Shown piece by piece: positions 7,463-16,270 of a stretch of 59,745 bases of DNA (positions are counted from its first letter, which is position 1; every line of letters starts with the position of its first letter). The translations under genes and the position numbers were made by a program. The stretch is from Tissierellia bacterium (GTDB lineage Bacteria > Bacillota > Clostridia > Tissierellales > Sedimentibacteraceae), in contig JAAYRW010000043.1 of the NCBI GenBank assembly GCA_012518555.1, positions 1 through 59,745 on the forward strand, read 5' to 3'. The notes under the pieces were generated by a model. The model searched no databases, was not told where the DNA came from, and was given only the letters and a program-made list of their open reading frames with translations.

Positions 7463-8647
7463 ATGTATACTGATGAAATAAAGGGCTTATGCAATAAATA
7501 CTTAGATAATATAATAAAGCTTAGACATCAATTCCACATGTATCCAGAACTAGGGCAAAAGGAGTTTAAGACAGCAAAAACAGTTGCCGATGAACTTAGA
7601 AGATTGAATATTGAAGTTACTGAAAATGTTATGGGAACGGGAGTTATCGGTATTTTAAAGGGTAAATATCCAGGTAAAACAGTACTTCTTCGAGCAGATA
7701 TGGATGCTCTGCCTATACAGGAAAATGCAGATCTTCCTTACAAATCAAAAATTGATGGGATAATGCATGCTTGCGGCCATGACGGTCATACAGCGTCCTT
7801 GTTAGGCGTTGCTATGGTTTTAAGCCAATTAAGAGACAAGCTCCATGGAACAGTTAAATTTGTTTTTCAACCAAATGAAGAGTACGGTGAATGTGCTAAG
7901 TCGATGGTTGAGGAAGGTATTCTTGAAAATCCTCCTGTGGATGCTGCTTTTGGACTGCATCTTTGGGGAGCCTTTTTAGAAGGAACTGTTAAGGTTAAAG
8001 CTGGTCCTGCCATGTCAGCACCTGATAAGTTTATTTTTAAGGTAATCGGCAAAGGAGGTCATGGCTCAACTCCTCAGCTTTGTATCGATCCTGTTATGAT
8101 TACAGTACAGGCAATAAATAATATGCAATCCATAATCAGCAGAAGAAAAAGCCCCTTTAATCCGGCAGTAGTATCGTTTTGCTCTATTAAGGCTGAAAGC
8201 CAGTATAATATAATACCTGAAGTTGTTGAAGTAAGCGGAACTATCAGAACTTTTGACCCTTCGTTGAGATTGTGGATTATAGATTCTATGGAACAAGTGT
8301 TAAAAGCTGTTGCTGAATCTCAGGGAGCAAAATATGAATTTATAATAGATGAAGACTATGCTTTGCCCCCTGTTATTAATAATGATGAATTAACAGAGCT
8401 TGTTCACAGGGCAGCTGATAAGATACTTGGAAAAGAAAATGTAGAGGAACTGAAAGAACCTCTCATGGCGGCAGAAGACTTCGCCTTTTTCTCTCAAGCA
8501 GTGCCTTCATCATATTTCTTTGTGGGAATATCCCCAGACGGTAATGAAGTTGTGCATCACAGTCCTGATTTTCAATGGGATGATAAAAATCTTTATACTT
8601 CCGTAAGTGTAATGGCACAAACAGTAGTTGATTTTTTAAATGAGTAA
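7463..8647 (+). CDS. M20 family metal-dependent amidohydrolase
   Basis: The 394-residue protein belongs to the HipO/ArgE-like M20D group, which hydrolyses N-acyl amino acids. The first metal block is MHACGHDGHTAS (101-112), then QPNEEYGECA with the catalytic Glu pair (the usual QPAEE is altered), GLHLWGA, a dimerisation domain at about 185-300, and the last metal His in VHHSPDF near residue 370. No signal peptide, so it is cytoplasmic. It is the last gene of the five-gene operon (12 bp gap) and probably releases a free amino acid from an N-acyl or cyclic precursor. DoeB in ectoine breakdown is an M20 enzyme in a comparable setting. Confidence 0.85.
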   Translation: MYTDEIKGLCNKYLDNIIKLRHQFHMYPELGQKEFKTAKTVADELRRLNIEVTENVMGTGVIGILKGKYPGKTVLLRADMDALPIQENADLPYKSKIDGIMHACGHDGHTASLLGVAMVLSQLRDKLHGTVKFVFQPNEEYGECAKSMVEEGILENPPVDAAFGLHLWGAFLEGTVKVKAGPAMSAPDKFIFKVIGKGGHGSTPQLCIDPVMITVQAINNMQSIISRRKSPFNPAVVSFCSIKAESQYNIIPEVVEVSGTIRTFDPSLRLWIIDSMEQVLKAVAESQGAKYEFIIDEDYALPPVINNDELTELVHRAADKILGKENVEELKEPLMAAEDFAFFSQAVPSSYFFVGISPDGNEVVHHSPDFQWDDKNLYTSVSVMAQTVVDFLNE

Positions 8648-8804
8648 TAAAAAAACAGAAGATAAAATAACCTTGATTATAATTGCAATTTAACTCTCAA
8701 AAAATCTATACTTATTATTAGGTTAAATTAATAAAAAGGTAAAAGTCAAAAAAGTGGAATATAGAGTCATTGTTTAAGATACTCATAAGTAGTTTATTCT
8801 TTTT

Positions 8805-8833
8805 TTGACTTAATAAATAATATGATATATAAT
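8805..8833 (+). promoter_or_regulatory. Promoter of the glmU-pth-mfd-prsA operon
   Basis: TTGACT (8805-8810), a 17-bp spacer, then TATAAT (8828-8833). It lies about 100 bp before glmU, in the 283-bp gap after the M20 gene. No hairpin with a T-run was seen in that gap, so some read-through from the insert operon is possible. Confidence 0.65.
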
Positions 8834-8930
8834 ATTCAAGTATTACAACTTTAAGTAAACAATATGGTAATATGTAAAGGGAAAACAAATAAAAAGTAAT
8901 TCTAAACATATTGTATGAGGGAGAAATATT

Positions 8931-10298
8931 ATGTATAAGTCAATTATTCTGGCAGCCGGTGAAGGAACGCGGATGAAATCCAATATTCCTAAAACTTTAC
9001 ACAAGGTTTGCGGAAAAGAAATGATCAAATATATTATTGAAGCTTCCGTAAAATCAGGCATAGATAAAAATGTTGTTGTTTTAGGACATGGAAAAGATGA
9101 AGTAGAACACAATATTAAAGGTATGAATGTAATTACAGTTGAACAGCCCATAGGTGAGGATCTGCCTTATGGTACAGGCTATGCCGTAATGTCTGCCGTA
9201 AACTACATTGATGATGAAGATGTAGTTTTAATACTTTGCGGAGACGGCCCTCTAATCAGAGAAGAGACATTGGCGGAATTTATGAACTATCATTCTGAAA
9301 ATAGTTTCGGAGCAACGGTTATGACTGCCTGTTTAGCCAATCCAAAAGGATATGGAAGGATTGTAAGAAAAACTGACGGGTCTGTTGATAAAATAGTAGA
9401 AGAAAAAGACGCTACAGAAGAAATTAAAAATATTAAAGAAATAAATACAGGGATATTCGCTTTTAAAGGCAGTTTATTAAAATATGCTTTAGGTAAAATA
9501 ACTAGAGATAATTCACAGAAGGAATATTATTTAACGGACACCATAAAAGTTTTAAACCAAGAAGGAATTAAAACCGGTAGGTGGCTTTTGGAAGATGAAA
9601 ATGAAATAAAAGCTGTAAACGATAGAGTACAGTTAGCGGAAGTAAGTAAGATTATGCAGAGAAGAATTAATCAAAAGCATATGTATTCTGGTATAACGAT
9701 TATTGATCCAGATTCTACTTACATAGATGATTCTGTCACTATTGGCAAAGATACGGTAATTTATCCTAATTCATACTTGGAAGAAGGTTCTGTAATAGGA
9801 TGTAATTGTGTAATAGGACCTAGTACAAGAATAATAAACTCCTCCTTAAGAGATAATGTAAGAGTAGAAAGTTCTAAAGTTGTAGAATCTTCTATTGGGG
9901 AGGGAACTAGTGTGGGACCTTTTGCTTATATAAGACCTGGAAGTAAAATAGGGAAAAATGTAAGAATAGGTGATTTTGTTGAAGTTAAACAATCTACTAT
10001 TGGAGATAATTCTAAATCAGCTCATTTGGCATACATAGGAGATGCAGAAATAGGAGAAAATGTTAATATAGGTTGTGGAGTAGTATTTGTTAATTATGAT
10101 GGCAAAAGTAAATATAAAACTATAGTAGAAGATGGAGCATTCTTAGGGAGTAACTCTAATTTAATAGCTCCAGTTAAAATAGAAGAAGGAGGCTATGTTG
10201 CTGCCGGTTCTACAATTACCGATAATGTAGAACAGGGAAGTTTAGCTATTGCAAGAGCAAGACAAGTAAATAAGAAAAGTATTGATAAAAACAAGTAG
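8931..10298 (+). CDS. glmU: Bifunctional GlmU: GlcNAc-1-P uridyltransferase / GlcN-1-P acetyltransferase
   Basis: GlmU makes UDP-GlcNAc for peptidoglycan. The 455 residues match the usual length. The N-terminal uridyltransferase opens with ILAAGEGTRMKSNIPKTLHK, and the C-terminal left-handed beta-helix (about 250-445) shows hexapeptide repeats such as IGKNVRIGDFVEVKQSTIG, with the acetyltransferase active-site stretch SAHLAYIGDAEIG. The RBS is GAGGGAG. It is followed after 8 bp by pth; prs and ctc, which intervene in B. subtilis, are absent. It probably heads an operon with its own promoter at 8805-8833. Confidence 0.96.
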   Translation: MYKSIILAAGEGTRMKSNIPKTLHKVCGKEMIKYIIEASVKSGIDKNVVVLGHGKDEVEHNIKGMNVITVEQPIGEDLPYGTGYAVMSAVNYIDDEDVVLILCGDGPLIREETLAEFMNYHSENSFGATVMTACLANPKGYGRIVRKTDGSVDKIVEEKDATEEIKNIKEINTGIFAFKGSLLKYALGKITRDNSQKEYYLTDTIKVLNQEGIKTGRWLLEDENEIKAVNDRVQLAEVSKIMQRRINQKHMYSGITIIDPDSTYIDDSVTIGKDTVIYPNSYLEEGSVIGCNCVIGPSTRIINSSLRDNVRVESSKVVESSIGEGTSVGPFAYIRPGSKIGKNVRIGDFVEVKQSTIGDNSKSAHLAYIGDAEIGENVNIGCGVVFVNYDGKSKYKTIVEDGAFLGSNSNLIAPVKIEEGGYVAAGSTITDNVEQGSLAIARARQVNKKSIDKNK

Positions 10299-10306
10299 AG
10301 GTTACT

Positions 10307-10876
10307 ATGTATTTAATTGCAGGACTCGGCAATCCAGGAAAGGAATATAGAGCTACGAGACATAATGCAGGTTATGAAGTAATTGATTATTTAGCGGAAA
10401 AGCTTAAGGTAAAAATGAACAAACTTAAATTTAATTCCCTTTATGGAGATACATTCATAAAGGGGGATAAAGTTATGCTGGTAAAACCTGTAACCTATAT
10501 GAATAGAAGTGGAATTGCCATAGGTGAAATAATGAAATTTTATAAAATTCCAATAGAAAATCTCATAGTTATCTATGATGATATAGATTTGTCCTTAGGG
10601 ACTTTAAGAGTAAGGCCATGTGGAAGTTCCGGTAGTCATAATGGAATGAAATCAATAATTAATACTGTGGGAAGCGAAGATTTTCCACGTATACGAGTGG
10701 GAATAGGAAGAAATAATCGCATGGATTTAGCAGATTATGTATTGCAAAAATTTTCCGCAGCTGAATGGGATGAAATAATTCCTATTTTTGAAAAGGCTGG
10801 GGAGGCTGCAATAGAAATAATTGAAACCGACATAGACAGCGCAATGCAAAAATATAACATAAGAAGTGGCAGCTAA
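10307..10876 (+). CDS. pth: Peptidyl-tRNA hydrolase
   Basis: Pth recycles peptidyl-tRNA released by stalled ribosomes. The 189 residues match the family. IAGLGNPGKEYRATRHNAGY carries the catalytic His (about H20), followed by KPVTYMNRSG and the YDDIDLSLG block with the conserved Asp, and GSHNGMKSI. It is packed between glmU (8 bp) and mfd (11 bp), the conserved pth-mfd order. Confidence 0.96.
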   Translation: MYLIAGLGNPGKEYRATRHNAGYEVIDYLAEKLKVKMNKLKFNSLYGDTFIKGDKVMLVKPVTYMNRSGIAIGEIMKFYKIPIENLIVIYDDIDLSLGTLRVRPCGSSGSHNGMKSIINTVGSEDFPRIRVGIGRNNRMDLADYVLQKFSAAEWDEIIPIFEKAGEAAIEIIETDIDSAMQKYNIRSGS

Positions 10877-10887
10877 AAGGAAATTAT

Positions 10888-13800
10888 ATGAACAGGGTGT
10901 TATTTGACCAATTTCAAAGAACTGAAAAGTTTAAGAAAGTAATTGAAAATTTGAATAAAAATAGAAGCCAGCTTCTTCAGGGAATTAATGAAGAAGGATT
11001 GGCTTATTTTGCATGCAACTTAGCAGATATATTTAAGAAGGTATTAATACTTACTCATAGCGAAGGAAAATCAAAAAAATATGAAGATATTTTAAAAGCT
11101 TATACAGAGCCTGAACGTTTTCAGTCCAAGGAAATTATACTATACAATGTAGATGCCCTTAGTAAGGATGTTGATTATAAAAGGGTAAAAACCTTAGATA
11201 AAATTGTAAATTCTAAAAACACCATCATAACATCCTCAATAAACTCTTTTATGACAAGGGTTATGCCTAAAGATAGGTTTAAGGAAAACATAATAGAATT
11301 ACATTACGGTAAAAATTATGATTTGAATGAACTTAGAAGTAATTTAGTCAGGCTTAAATATGAAAGGGTAGATGCTATAGAAGGAGTGGGGCAGTTTTCT
11401 GTAAGAGGTGGAATTATAGATATATTCTCTCCTTCTGAAACAAATCCTTATAGAATAGAATTTTTTGACGATGAAGTTGATTCTATAAGGCTTATTGATT
11501 TAAAGACACAGCGCTCTGTTAAAAATGTAAAATCTGTTAGAATTATTCCTTCTAGCGAATTATTATTTGAAAAGGAAGAAATCAAGACTGTATTAGCGGA
11601 AGTTGATAAGGATTACCAGGAAGGTATTAATAAATTGGACAGCTCTGAAAAAGAAACAGAAAAAAGGCTGAAAAATTTATACAAGAGTTACCGTGATAGG
11701 TTAGAAAGTGGCATGGTTATTGAAAATGCTCATTTGTTAGTACCCTTTATAAAGGAATCCTTTACAAGTGTTTTAGATTATTTCGATAGTAGTTTCCTTA
11801 TAATTTTAGATGAGCCAGAAAGGATCATAGAGGAATTAAAAGTTCTAAATGAAAGTTTTCAATTGAAATTCCGCGAACTTTTTGAAAAAGGCCAAGTGTT
11901 TTCCAAACAAAGCAAGATGTTTTTAAATGAAGATGAATTGCTGTTAAAATTATCAAAGAGGCCTTTCATATCTGTTAACGGTAAAAATAAGAAAATTATA
12001 GCTGATGAATCTATTTACCTGCCATTTAAGGAAGCTCCTTCCTACTACGGTAAAATTGAGGATCTAGTTAAAGATTTAAATCGTCTAAAATACAAAGGCT
12101 ATAAAATAAATATAGTTTTAAAGGATTATGCAAGTTGCAAAAAACTCCACAACTTATTAAACGATTATGAATGTATAACTTCATTATCTAAAAAAGTTAC
12201 CACAACTGAAAGCGGCCAAGTAGTAATTCTACCGGGTGAATTAACAAAAGGTTTTGAATACTACGATAACAAAATTTTAGTTTTAACGGAAAATGAGGTA
12301 TTTGGAACTTCTAAGCATAAATCCCGCAAGAAGAAAAAGAAACACAAGGGTTCAGTAATAAATGTTTTTACCGATCTGAAAGTGGGTGACTACGTAGTAC
12401 ATGAACACCACGGAGTAGGACAATATATAGGAATTGAAAAAATTGAAGTTCAAAATATACAGAAAGATTATTTATGTATAAAGTATAGAGCAGAAGATAA
12501 GTTATATGTTCCTGTAGATCAAATGTCCCTTATTCAAAAATATATCGGGTCAGATTCAGAAAAGCCAAAGCTTAATAAAATGGGTAGTTCCGAATGGACA
12601 AAGACTAAGGAACGGTCAAAAGCTGCCATAGAAAATATGGCAGAAGAGCTTATTAAACTTTATGCAGAGAGGAAAGTTACTAAAGGTTATGCTTTTTCAA
12701 AGGATACTGAGTGGCAGAAAGAATTTGAATATAAATTTCCTTTTGAAGAAACAGATGATCAGCTCCGTTGTATAAAAGAAATAAAAAGGGATATGGAAAA
12801 GCCCATTAGTATGGACAGATTATTATGTGGAGATGTAGGTTTCGGAAAAACGGAAGTTGCTTTAAGGGCTGCATTTAAAGCAGTTATGGATTCAAAACAA
12901 GTAGCAATATTGGTTCCTACAACTATACTGGCACAACAGCACTATACAAATATAAAGGAAAGATTTCGCGGATATCCTATTAAAATTGAAATGTTAAGCC
13001 GATTTAGAACACCATACCAGCAGAAGAAGATTATCAACGATATGAACAAAGGATTAGTTGATATAGTAATAGGAACTCATAAATTACTTTCAAAAGATAT
13101 AACTTTTAAAGATTTAGGTCTATTAATAATAGATGAGGAGCAAAGATTTGGTGTTAAACATAAGGAAGCAATTAAAAAGCTTAAATCTAATATTGACGTC
13201 TTAACTCTTTCCGCAACTCCCATACCTCGAACCCTTCATATGTCCATGATTGGTGTAAGAGATATGAGCATTATATCAGAACCGCCGGGAGATAGGTTGC
13301 CTATCCAGACTTATGTATTAGAGTATAATGAAGGATTGATAAAAGATGCTATCGAAAAAGAAATAGAAAGAGGAGGTCAAGTTTACTACGTTCACAACAG
13401 AGTTGCTGATATAGATAGTGTGGCAGCAAAGCTACAAAAACTTTTACCTGATGTTCGGATTGCCGTAGCCCATGGACAAATGGGGGAAAGGCAATTAGAA
13501 AATATTATGTTGGAATTCGTAGCTAAGGGATATGATGTATTAGTTTGCACTACCATAATTGAAACAGGGATGGACATACCTAACGTAAACACATTGATTA
13601 TTAACAAGGCTGATCATTTAGGGCTTTCTCAATTGTACCAATTAAGAGGACGGATAGGAAGATCCAACAAGGTTTCCTTTGCATATCTCACATATGAAAA
13701 AGATAAAATGTTGTCAGAAGTAGCAGACAAAAGACTGAAAGCTATAAAAGAATTTACCGATTTTGGTTCTGGATTTAAGATAGCTATGCGAGATTTAGAA

Positions 13801-14415
13801 ATAAGAGGTTGCGGCAATATATTAGGGGCTGAGCAGCATGGTCATATGTTGGCAATAGGTTATGATCTATATGTAAAGTTTTTAGATAGAGCAGTTAAAT
13901 CCCTCAAAGGCAAAACTCTTGAAGAAGACATTGAAACGTCAGTAGATTTAAATGTAGACGGCTATATTCCTTCAACATTTATAGAAAATGAAGATCAAAA
14001 AATAGAAATATATAAGAGAATTGCTTCTGCAGATAATAAAAACGATATACTGGATATTACGCAGGAAATTATAGATAGGTTTGGAAATCCTCCTAACCAA
14101 GTAGATAATCTTCTTAAAATATCCTACATTAAATCTTTGAGTAAAAAATTATTTGTTAAATCAATTATTCAAACTGGAGATACATTAAATATTGAATTAA
14201 ATAACCCAAAGGACCTTAGTCAGGAAAGAATAGCTTTTCTAATGGAAAATTACTACAATAAAATTACTTTCGTAGGAACTAAGGAGCCTATTATTAAATA
14301 CAAGTTAAGCTCTCTATATCAAAGTAAAATACTTAGAGAACTAATAGAGTTTTTAGAAATATTAAATAAATTTAAAGCAGAAACTGCTATGGAGGAAAAA
14401 CATGAAGAGATTTAA
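10888..14415 (+). CDS. mfd: Transcription-repair coupling factor Mfd
   Basis: The 1175-residue SF2 translocase removes stalled RNA polymerase and recruits UvrA. In order it has UvrB-like N-terminal modules (1-about 340) and an RNA-polymerase interaction domain starting near VGDYVVHEHHGVGQY (about 495). The helicase core follows, with Walker A CGDVGFGKTE (about 648), DEEQ (about 750), SATPIPRT, and ETGMDIPNVN with QLRGRIGRS. A C-terminal D7 domain ends the protein. The last 14 bases overlap the start of the prsA-like gene, so translation is probably coupled. Confidence 0.97.
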   Translation: MNRVLFDQFQRTEKFKKVIENLNKNRSQLLQGINEEGLAYFACNLADIFKKVLILTHSEGKSKKYEDILKAYTEPERFQSKEIILYNVDALSKDVDYKRVKTLDKIVNSKNTIITSSINSFMTRVMPKDRFKENIIELHYGKNYDLNELRSNLVRLKYERVDAIEGVGQFSVRGGIIDIFSPSETNPYRIEFFDDEVDSIRLIDLKTQRSVKNVKSVRIIPSSELLFEKEEIKTVLAEVDKDYQEGINKLDSSEKETEKRLKNLYKSYRDRLESGMVIENAHLLVPFIKESFTSVLDYFDSSFLIILDEPERIIEELKVLNESFQLKFRELFEKGQVFSKQSKMFLNEDELLLKLSKRPFISVNGKNKKIIADESIYLPFKEAPSYYGKIEDLVKDLNRLKYKGYKINIVLKDYASCKKLHNLLNDYECITSLSKKVTTTESGQVVILPGELTKGFEYYDNKILVLTENEVFGTSKHKSRKKKKKHKGSVINVFTDLKVGDYVVHEHHGVGQYIGIEKIEVQNIQKDYLCIKYRAEDKLYVPVDQMSLIQKYIGSDSEKPKLNKMGSSEWTKTKERSKAAIENMAEELIKLYAERKVTKGYAFSKDTEWQKEFEYKFPFEETDDQLRCIKEIKRDMEKPISMDRLLCGDVGFGKTEVALRAAFKAVMDSKQVAILVPTTILAQQHYTNIKERFRGYPIKIEMLSRFRTPYQQKKIINDMNKGLVDIVIGTHKLLSKDITFKDLGLLIIDEEQRFGVKHKEAIKKLKSNIDVLTLSATPIPRTLHMSMIGVRDMSIISEPPGDRLPIQTYVLEYNEGLIKDAIEKEIERGGQVYYVHNRVADIDSVAAKLQKLLPDVRIAVAHGQMGERQLENIMLEFVAKGYDVLVCTTIIETGMDIPNVNTLIINKADHLGLSQLYQLRGRIGRSNKVSFAYLTYEKDKMLSEVADKRLKAIKEFTDFGSGFKIAMRDLEIRGCGNILGAEQHGHMLAIGYDLYVKFLDRAVKSLKGKTLEEDIETSVDLNVDGYIPSTFIENEDQKIEIYKRIASADNKNDILDITQEIIDRFGNPPNQVDNLLKISYIKSLSKKLFVKSIIQTGDTLNIELNNPKDLSQERIAFLMENYYNKITFVGTKEPIIKYKLSSLYQSKILRELIEFLEILNKFKAETAMEEKHEEI

Positions 14416-15343
14416 AAAATCATTTTTCTTAGTTGCCTTACTATCTATTTTAATCCTAACAGCTTGTTCAGAAAATGGTACAAAGCTTGTAGAGGAAAAG
14501 GACATAATGGCAACTGTAAATGGGAAGGCTATTTTACAAGAAGAATTTGATAAGGCAATATCTTATTACAAAGATTATGTAGAATATCTATATGGAGAAG
14601 ACGCATGGGAATCTGAGGCAAGAGCAGGTCTAACTTACAAACAATATTATGAAGATTCTGTAATGGATGATATGATATACAGACTATTGTTGCTAGATGC
14701 TGCGGAAAAAGAAGGAATTACTGCTACTGAAGAAGAAGTACAAGCCCAATTAGATAGTTTTAAAGTGTATTTTCAAAATGAAGAAGAGTACAAAAGTTAC
14801 CTGACCCAGTCGGGAATGACTGAAGAAAACATTAAGGAAGAATTGTCAAACGACATACTTATTAATCACTTTTTATTATTAAAAACGGAAAATCTTTCTC
14901 CTACAGATGAAGAGTTTAAAGCCTTATTTGATGAATTAAGGATGAATACCCAGGTAAGAGCAAGTCATATTTTAGTTAATACAGAAGAAGAGGCATTAAC
15001 AGTATCGGAAAGAAGTAATAATGGGGAAGATTTTGCAGATCTTGCCAGGGAACTGTCTGTTGATACGGGAAGCAGTGAAAATGGGGGAGATCTAGATTAC
15101 TTTAGCTATGCACAAATGGTTAAACCTTTCTCAGAAGCTGCATTTTCTATGGAAATAGGCGAAATAAGTGAACCTGTAGAATCGGAGTTTGGATACCATA
15201 TTATTAAAGTTACGGATAAAATCGTTGATGAAGAGAAAACTGTAGAAACGGAAAAAGATTGGCTTATAGCCTATTATAAAGATGCCAAAATTAAAGAACT
15301 TTTAGATAAATTAGAAACTGAAGCCGAAATAGTAAAAAATTAA
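14402..15343 (+). CDS. PrsA/SurA-like parvulin peptidyl-prolyl isomerase lipoprotein
   Basis: The 313-residue protein has a lipoprotein signal peptide (positive start, hydrophobic 8-20, lipobox LTAC with Cys22). A SurA-N-type region (about 35-175) precedes a parvulin domain from about 183 (VRASHILVNTEEEA... ...GSSENGGDLDYF... ...FGYHIIKVTDK). Such proteins help secreted proteins fold outside the membrane. The start overlaps mfd by 14 bases, and a TGGAGG ribosome site lies inside mfd. Placement between mfd and spoVT is common in Clostridia. Called PrsA-like because the exact orthologue is not provable here. Confidence 0.88.
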   Translation: MKRFKKSFFLVALLSILILTACSENGTKLVEEKDIMATVNGKAILQEEFDKAISYYKDYVEYLYGEDAWESEARAGLTYKQYYEDSVMDDMIYRLLLLDAAEKEGITATEEEVQAQLDSFKVYFQNEEEYKSYLTQSGMTEENIKEELSNDILINHFLLLKTENLSPTDEEFKALFDELRMNTQVRASHILVNTEEEALTVSERSNNGEDFADLARELSVDTGSSENGGDLDYFSYAQMVKPFSEAAFSMEIGEISEPVESEFGYHIIKVTDKIVDEEKTVETEKDWLIAYYKDAKIKELLDKLETEAEIVKN

Positions 15344-15547
15344 ATAATTTTGTTAAAATAGGTAAAAAAATGTTGCTATTTATAATATCTTCCTATATAA
15401 TGTAACTAATATTTAGTAAGCACAAATGATATTTCCATTAATATCCGATGAGAATGAAGGATAAAATCTATTAAAGTGTAAATAATAGAAAATATTAAAA
15501 GAAATGTCATTAAAATATAAATTTATGCAATTGGAGGAACATAAGCA

Positions 15548-16099
15548 ATGAAAGCAACAGGAATTGTCAGAAGAATTGATGATTTAGGCAGAGTAGTAAT
15601 TCCTAAAGAAATAAGAAGAACCCTTAGAATCAGAGAAGGTGACCCTTTGGAAATTTTTACTGATAGAGAAGGAGAAATAATATTAAAGAAGTATTCTCCA
15701 ATCGGTGAATTAACTGAGTTTGCAGGTGAGTATGTGGAATCATTATTTGATACTACCAGACATATTGCGCTAATAACAGATAGAGATGGTGTGATTGCTG
15801 TTTCAGGAAGTTCTAAGAAAGAATATGCAGATAAAAGGCTGAGTCCCGAATTAGAAAAAATAATTGAAAACAGAGAAGTTTATATGACAGGTGCCACCGT
15901 TAAACCAATTAGGATTACCGCTAATGAATTTAATCCTGACAATTACTTTAGTCAGATAATTTCGCCTATAATCGTACATGGTGACCCAATTGGTGCAGTT
16001 ATGCTTTTATCTAAGGAAAAAGGTTCAAAAATGACTGAAGTTGAAGAAAAATTAATAAAAACGGCCAGCATCTTCCTATCTAGACAGATGGAAAATTAA
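15548..16099 (+). CDS. spoVT: Stage V sporulation regulator SpoVT
   Basis: SpoVT is a forespore regulator that adjusts SigG-dependent genes. Of its 183 residues, the N-terminal AbrB-type swapped-hairpin DNA-binding domain (1-50) begins MKATGIVRRIDDLGRVVIPK. A GAF-like C-terminal domain (about 55-180) follows, with HIALITDRDGVIAVSGSSKK. Length and both domains are standard. RBS is TTGGAGGA. The 204-bp upstream gap is AT-rich and likely holds the promoter; I could not fix a SigG box there. A terminator follows. Confidence 0.96.
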   Translation: MKATGIVRRIDDLGRVVIPKEIRRTLRIREGDPLEIFTDREGEIILKKYSPIGELTEFAGEYVESLFDTTRHIALITDRDGVIAVSGSSKKEYADKRLSPELEKIIENREVYMTGATVKPIRITANEFNPDNYFSQIISPIIVHGDPIGAVMLLSKEKGSKMTEVEEKLIKTASIFLSRQMEN

Positions 16100-16119
16100 T
16101 ATTTGGCTTGAAGTATACT

Positions 16120-16148
16120 AGGTGTTTCTTAGGAAACATCTTTTTTTT
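16120..16148 (+). terminator. Intrinsic terminator after spoVT
   Basis: AGGTGTTTC (16120-16128), loop TTAG, GAAACATCT (16133-16141), then a run of eight T counting the last stem base. Confidence 0.88.
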
Positions 16149-16178
16149 AGATTTTTATCTTTTTCATGAAGATATTCA

Positions 16179-16213
16179 TTGACATTGACATGCTTTTTTG
16201 TCATACTTATTAT
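16179..16213 (+). promoter_or_regulatory. ior operon promoter with tandem -35 hexamers
   Basis: TTGACATTGACA (16179-16190) is two adjoining consensus -35 boxes. The second is 17 bp from TATTAT (16208-16213). Another TATAAT occurs at 16223-16228. This should be a strong SigA promoter. Confidence 0.65.
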
Positions 16214-16270
16214 GTGTACTAATATAATATTTCATATTAGTTAATGGCAATATTAAAGAGGGAGGTAATT

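Noticed and set aside
16244..16270. Upstream ATG for iorA
   Set aside because: The GAGGGAGGT ribosome site lies between the two ATGs and serves the second one.
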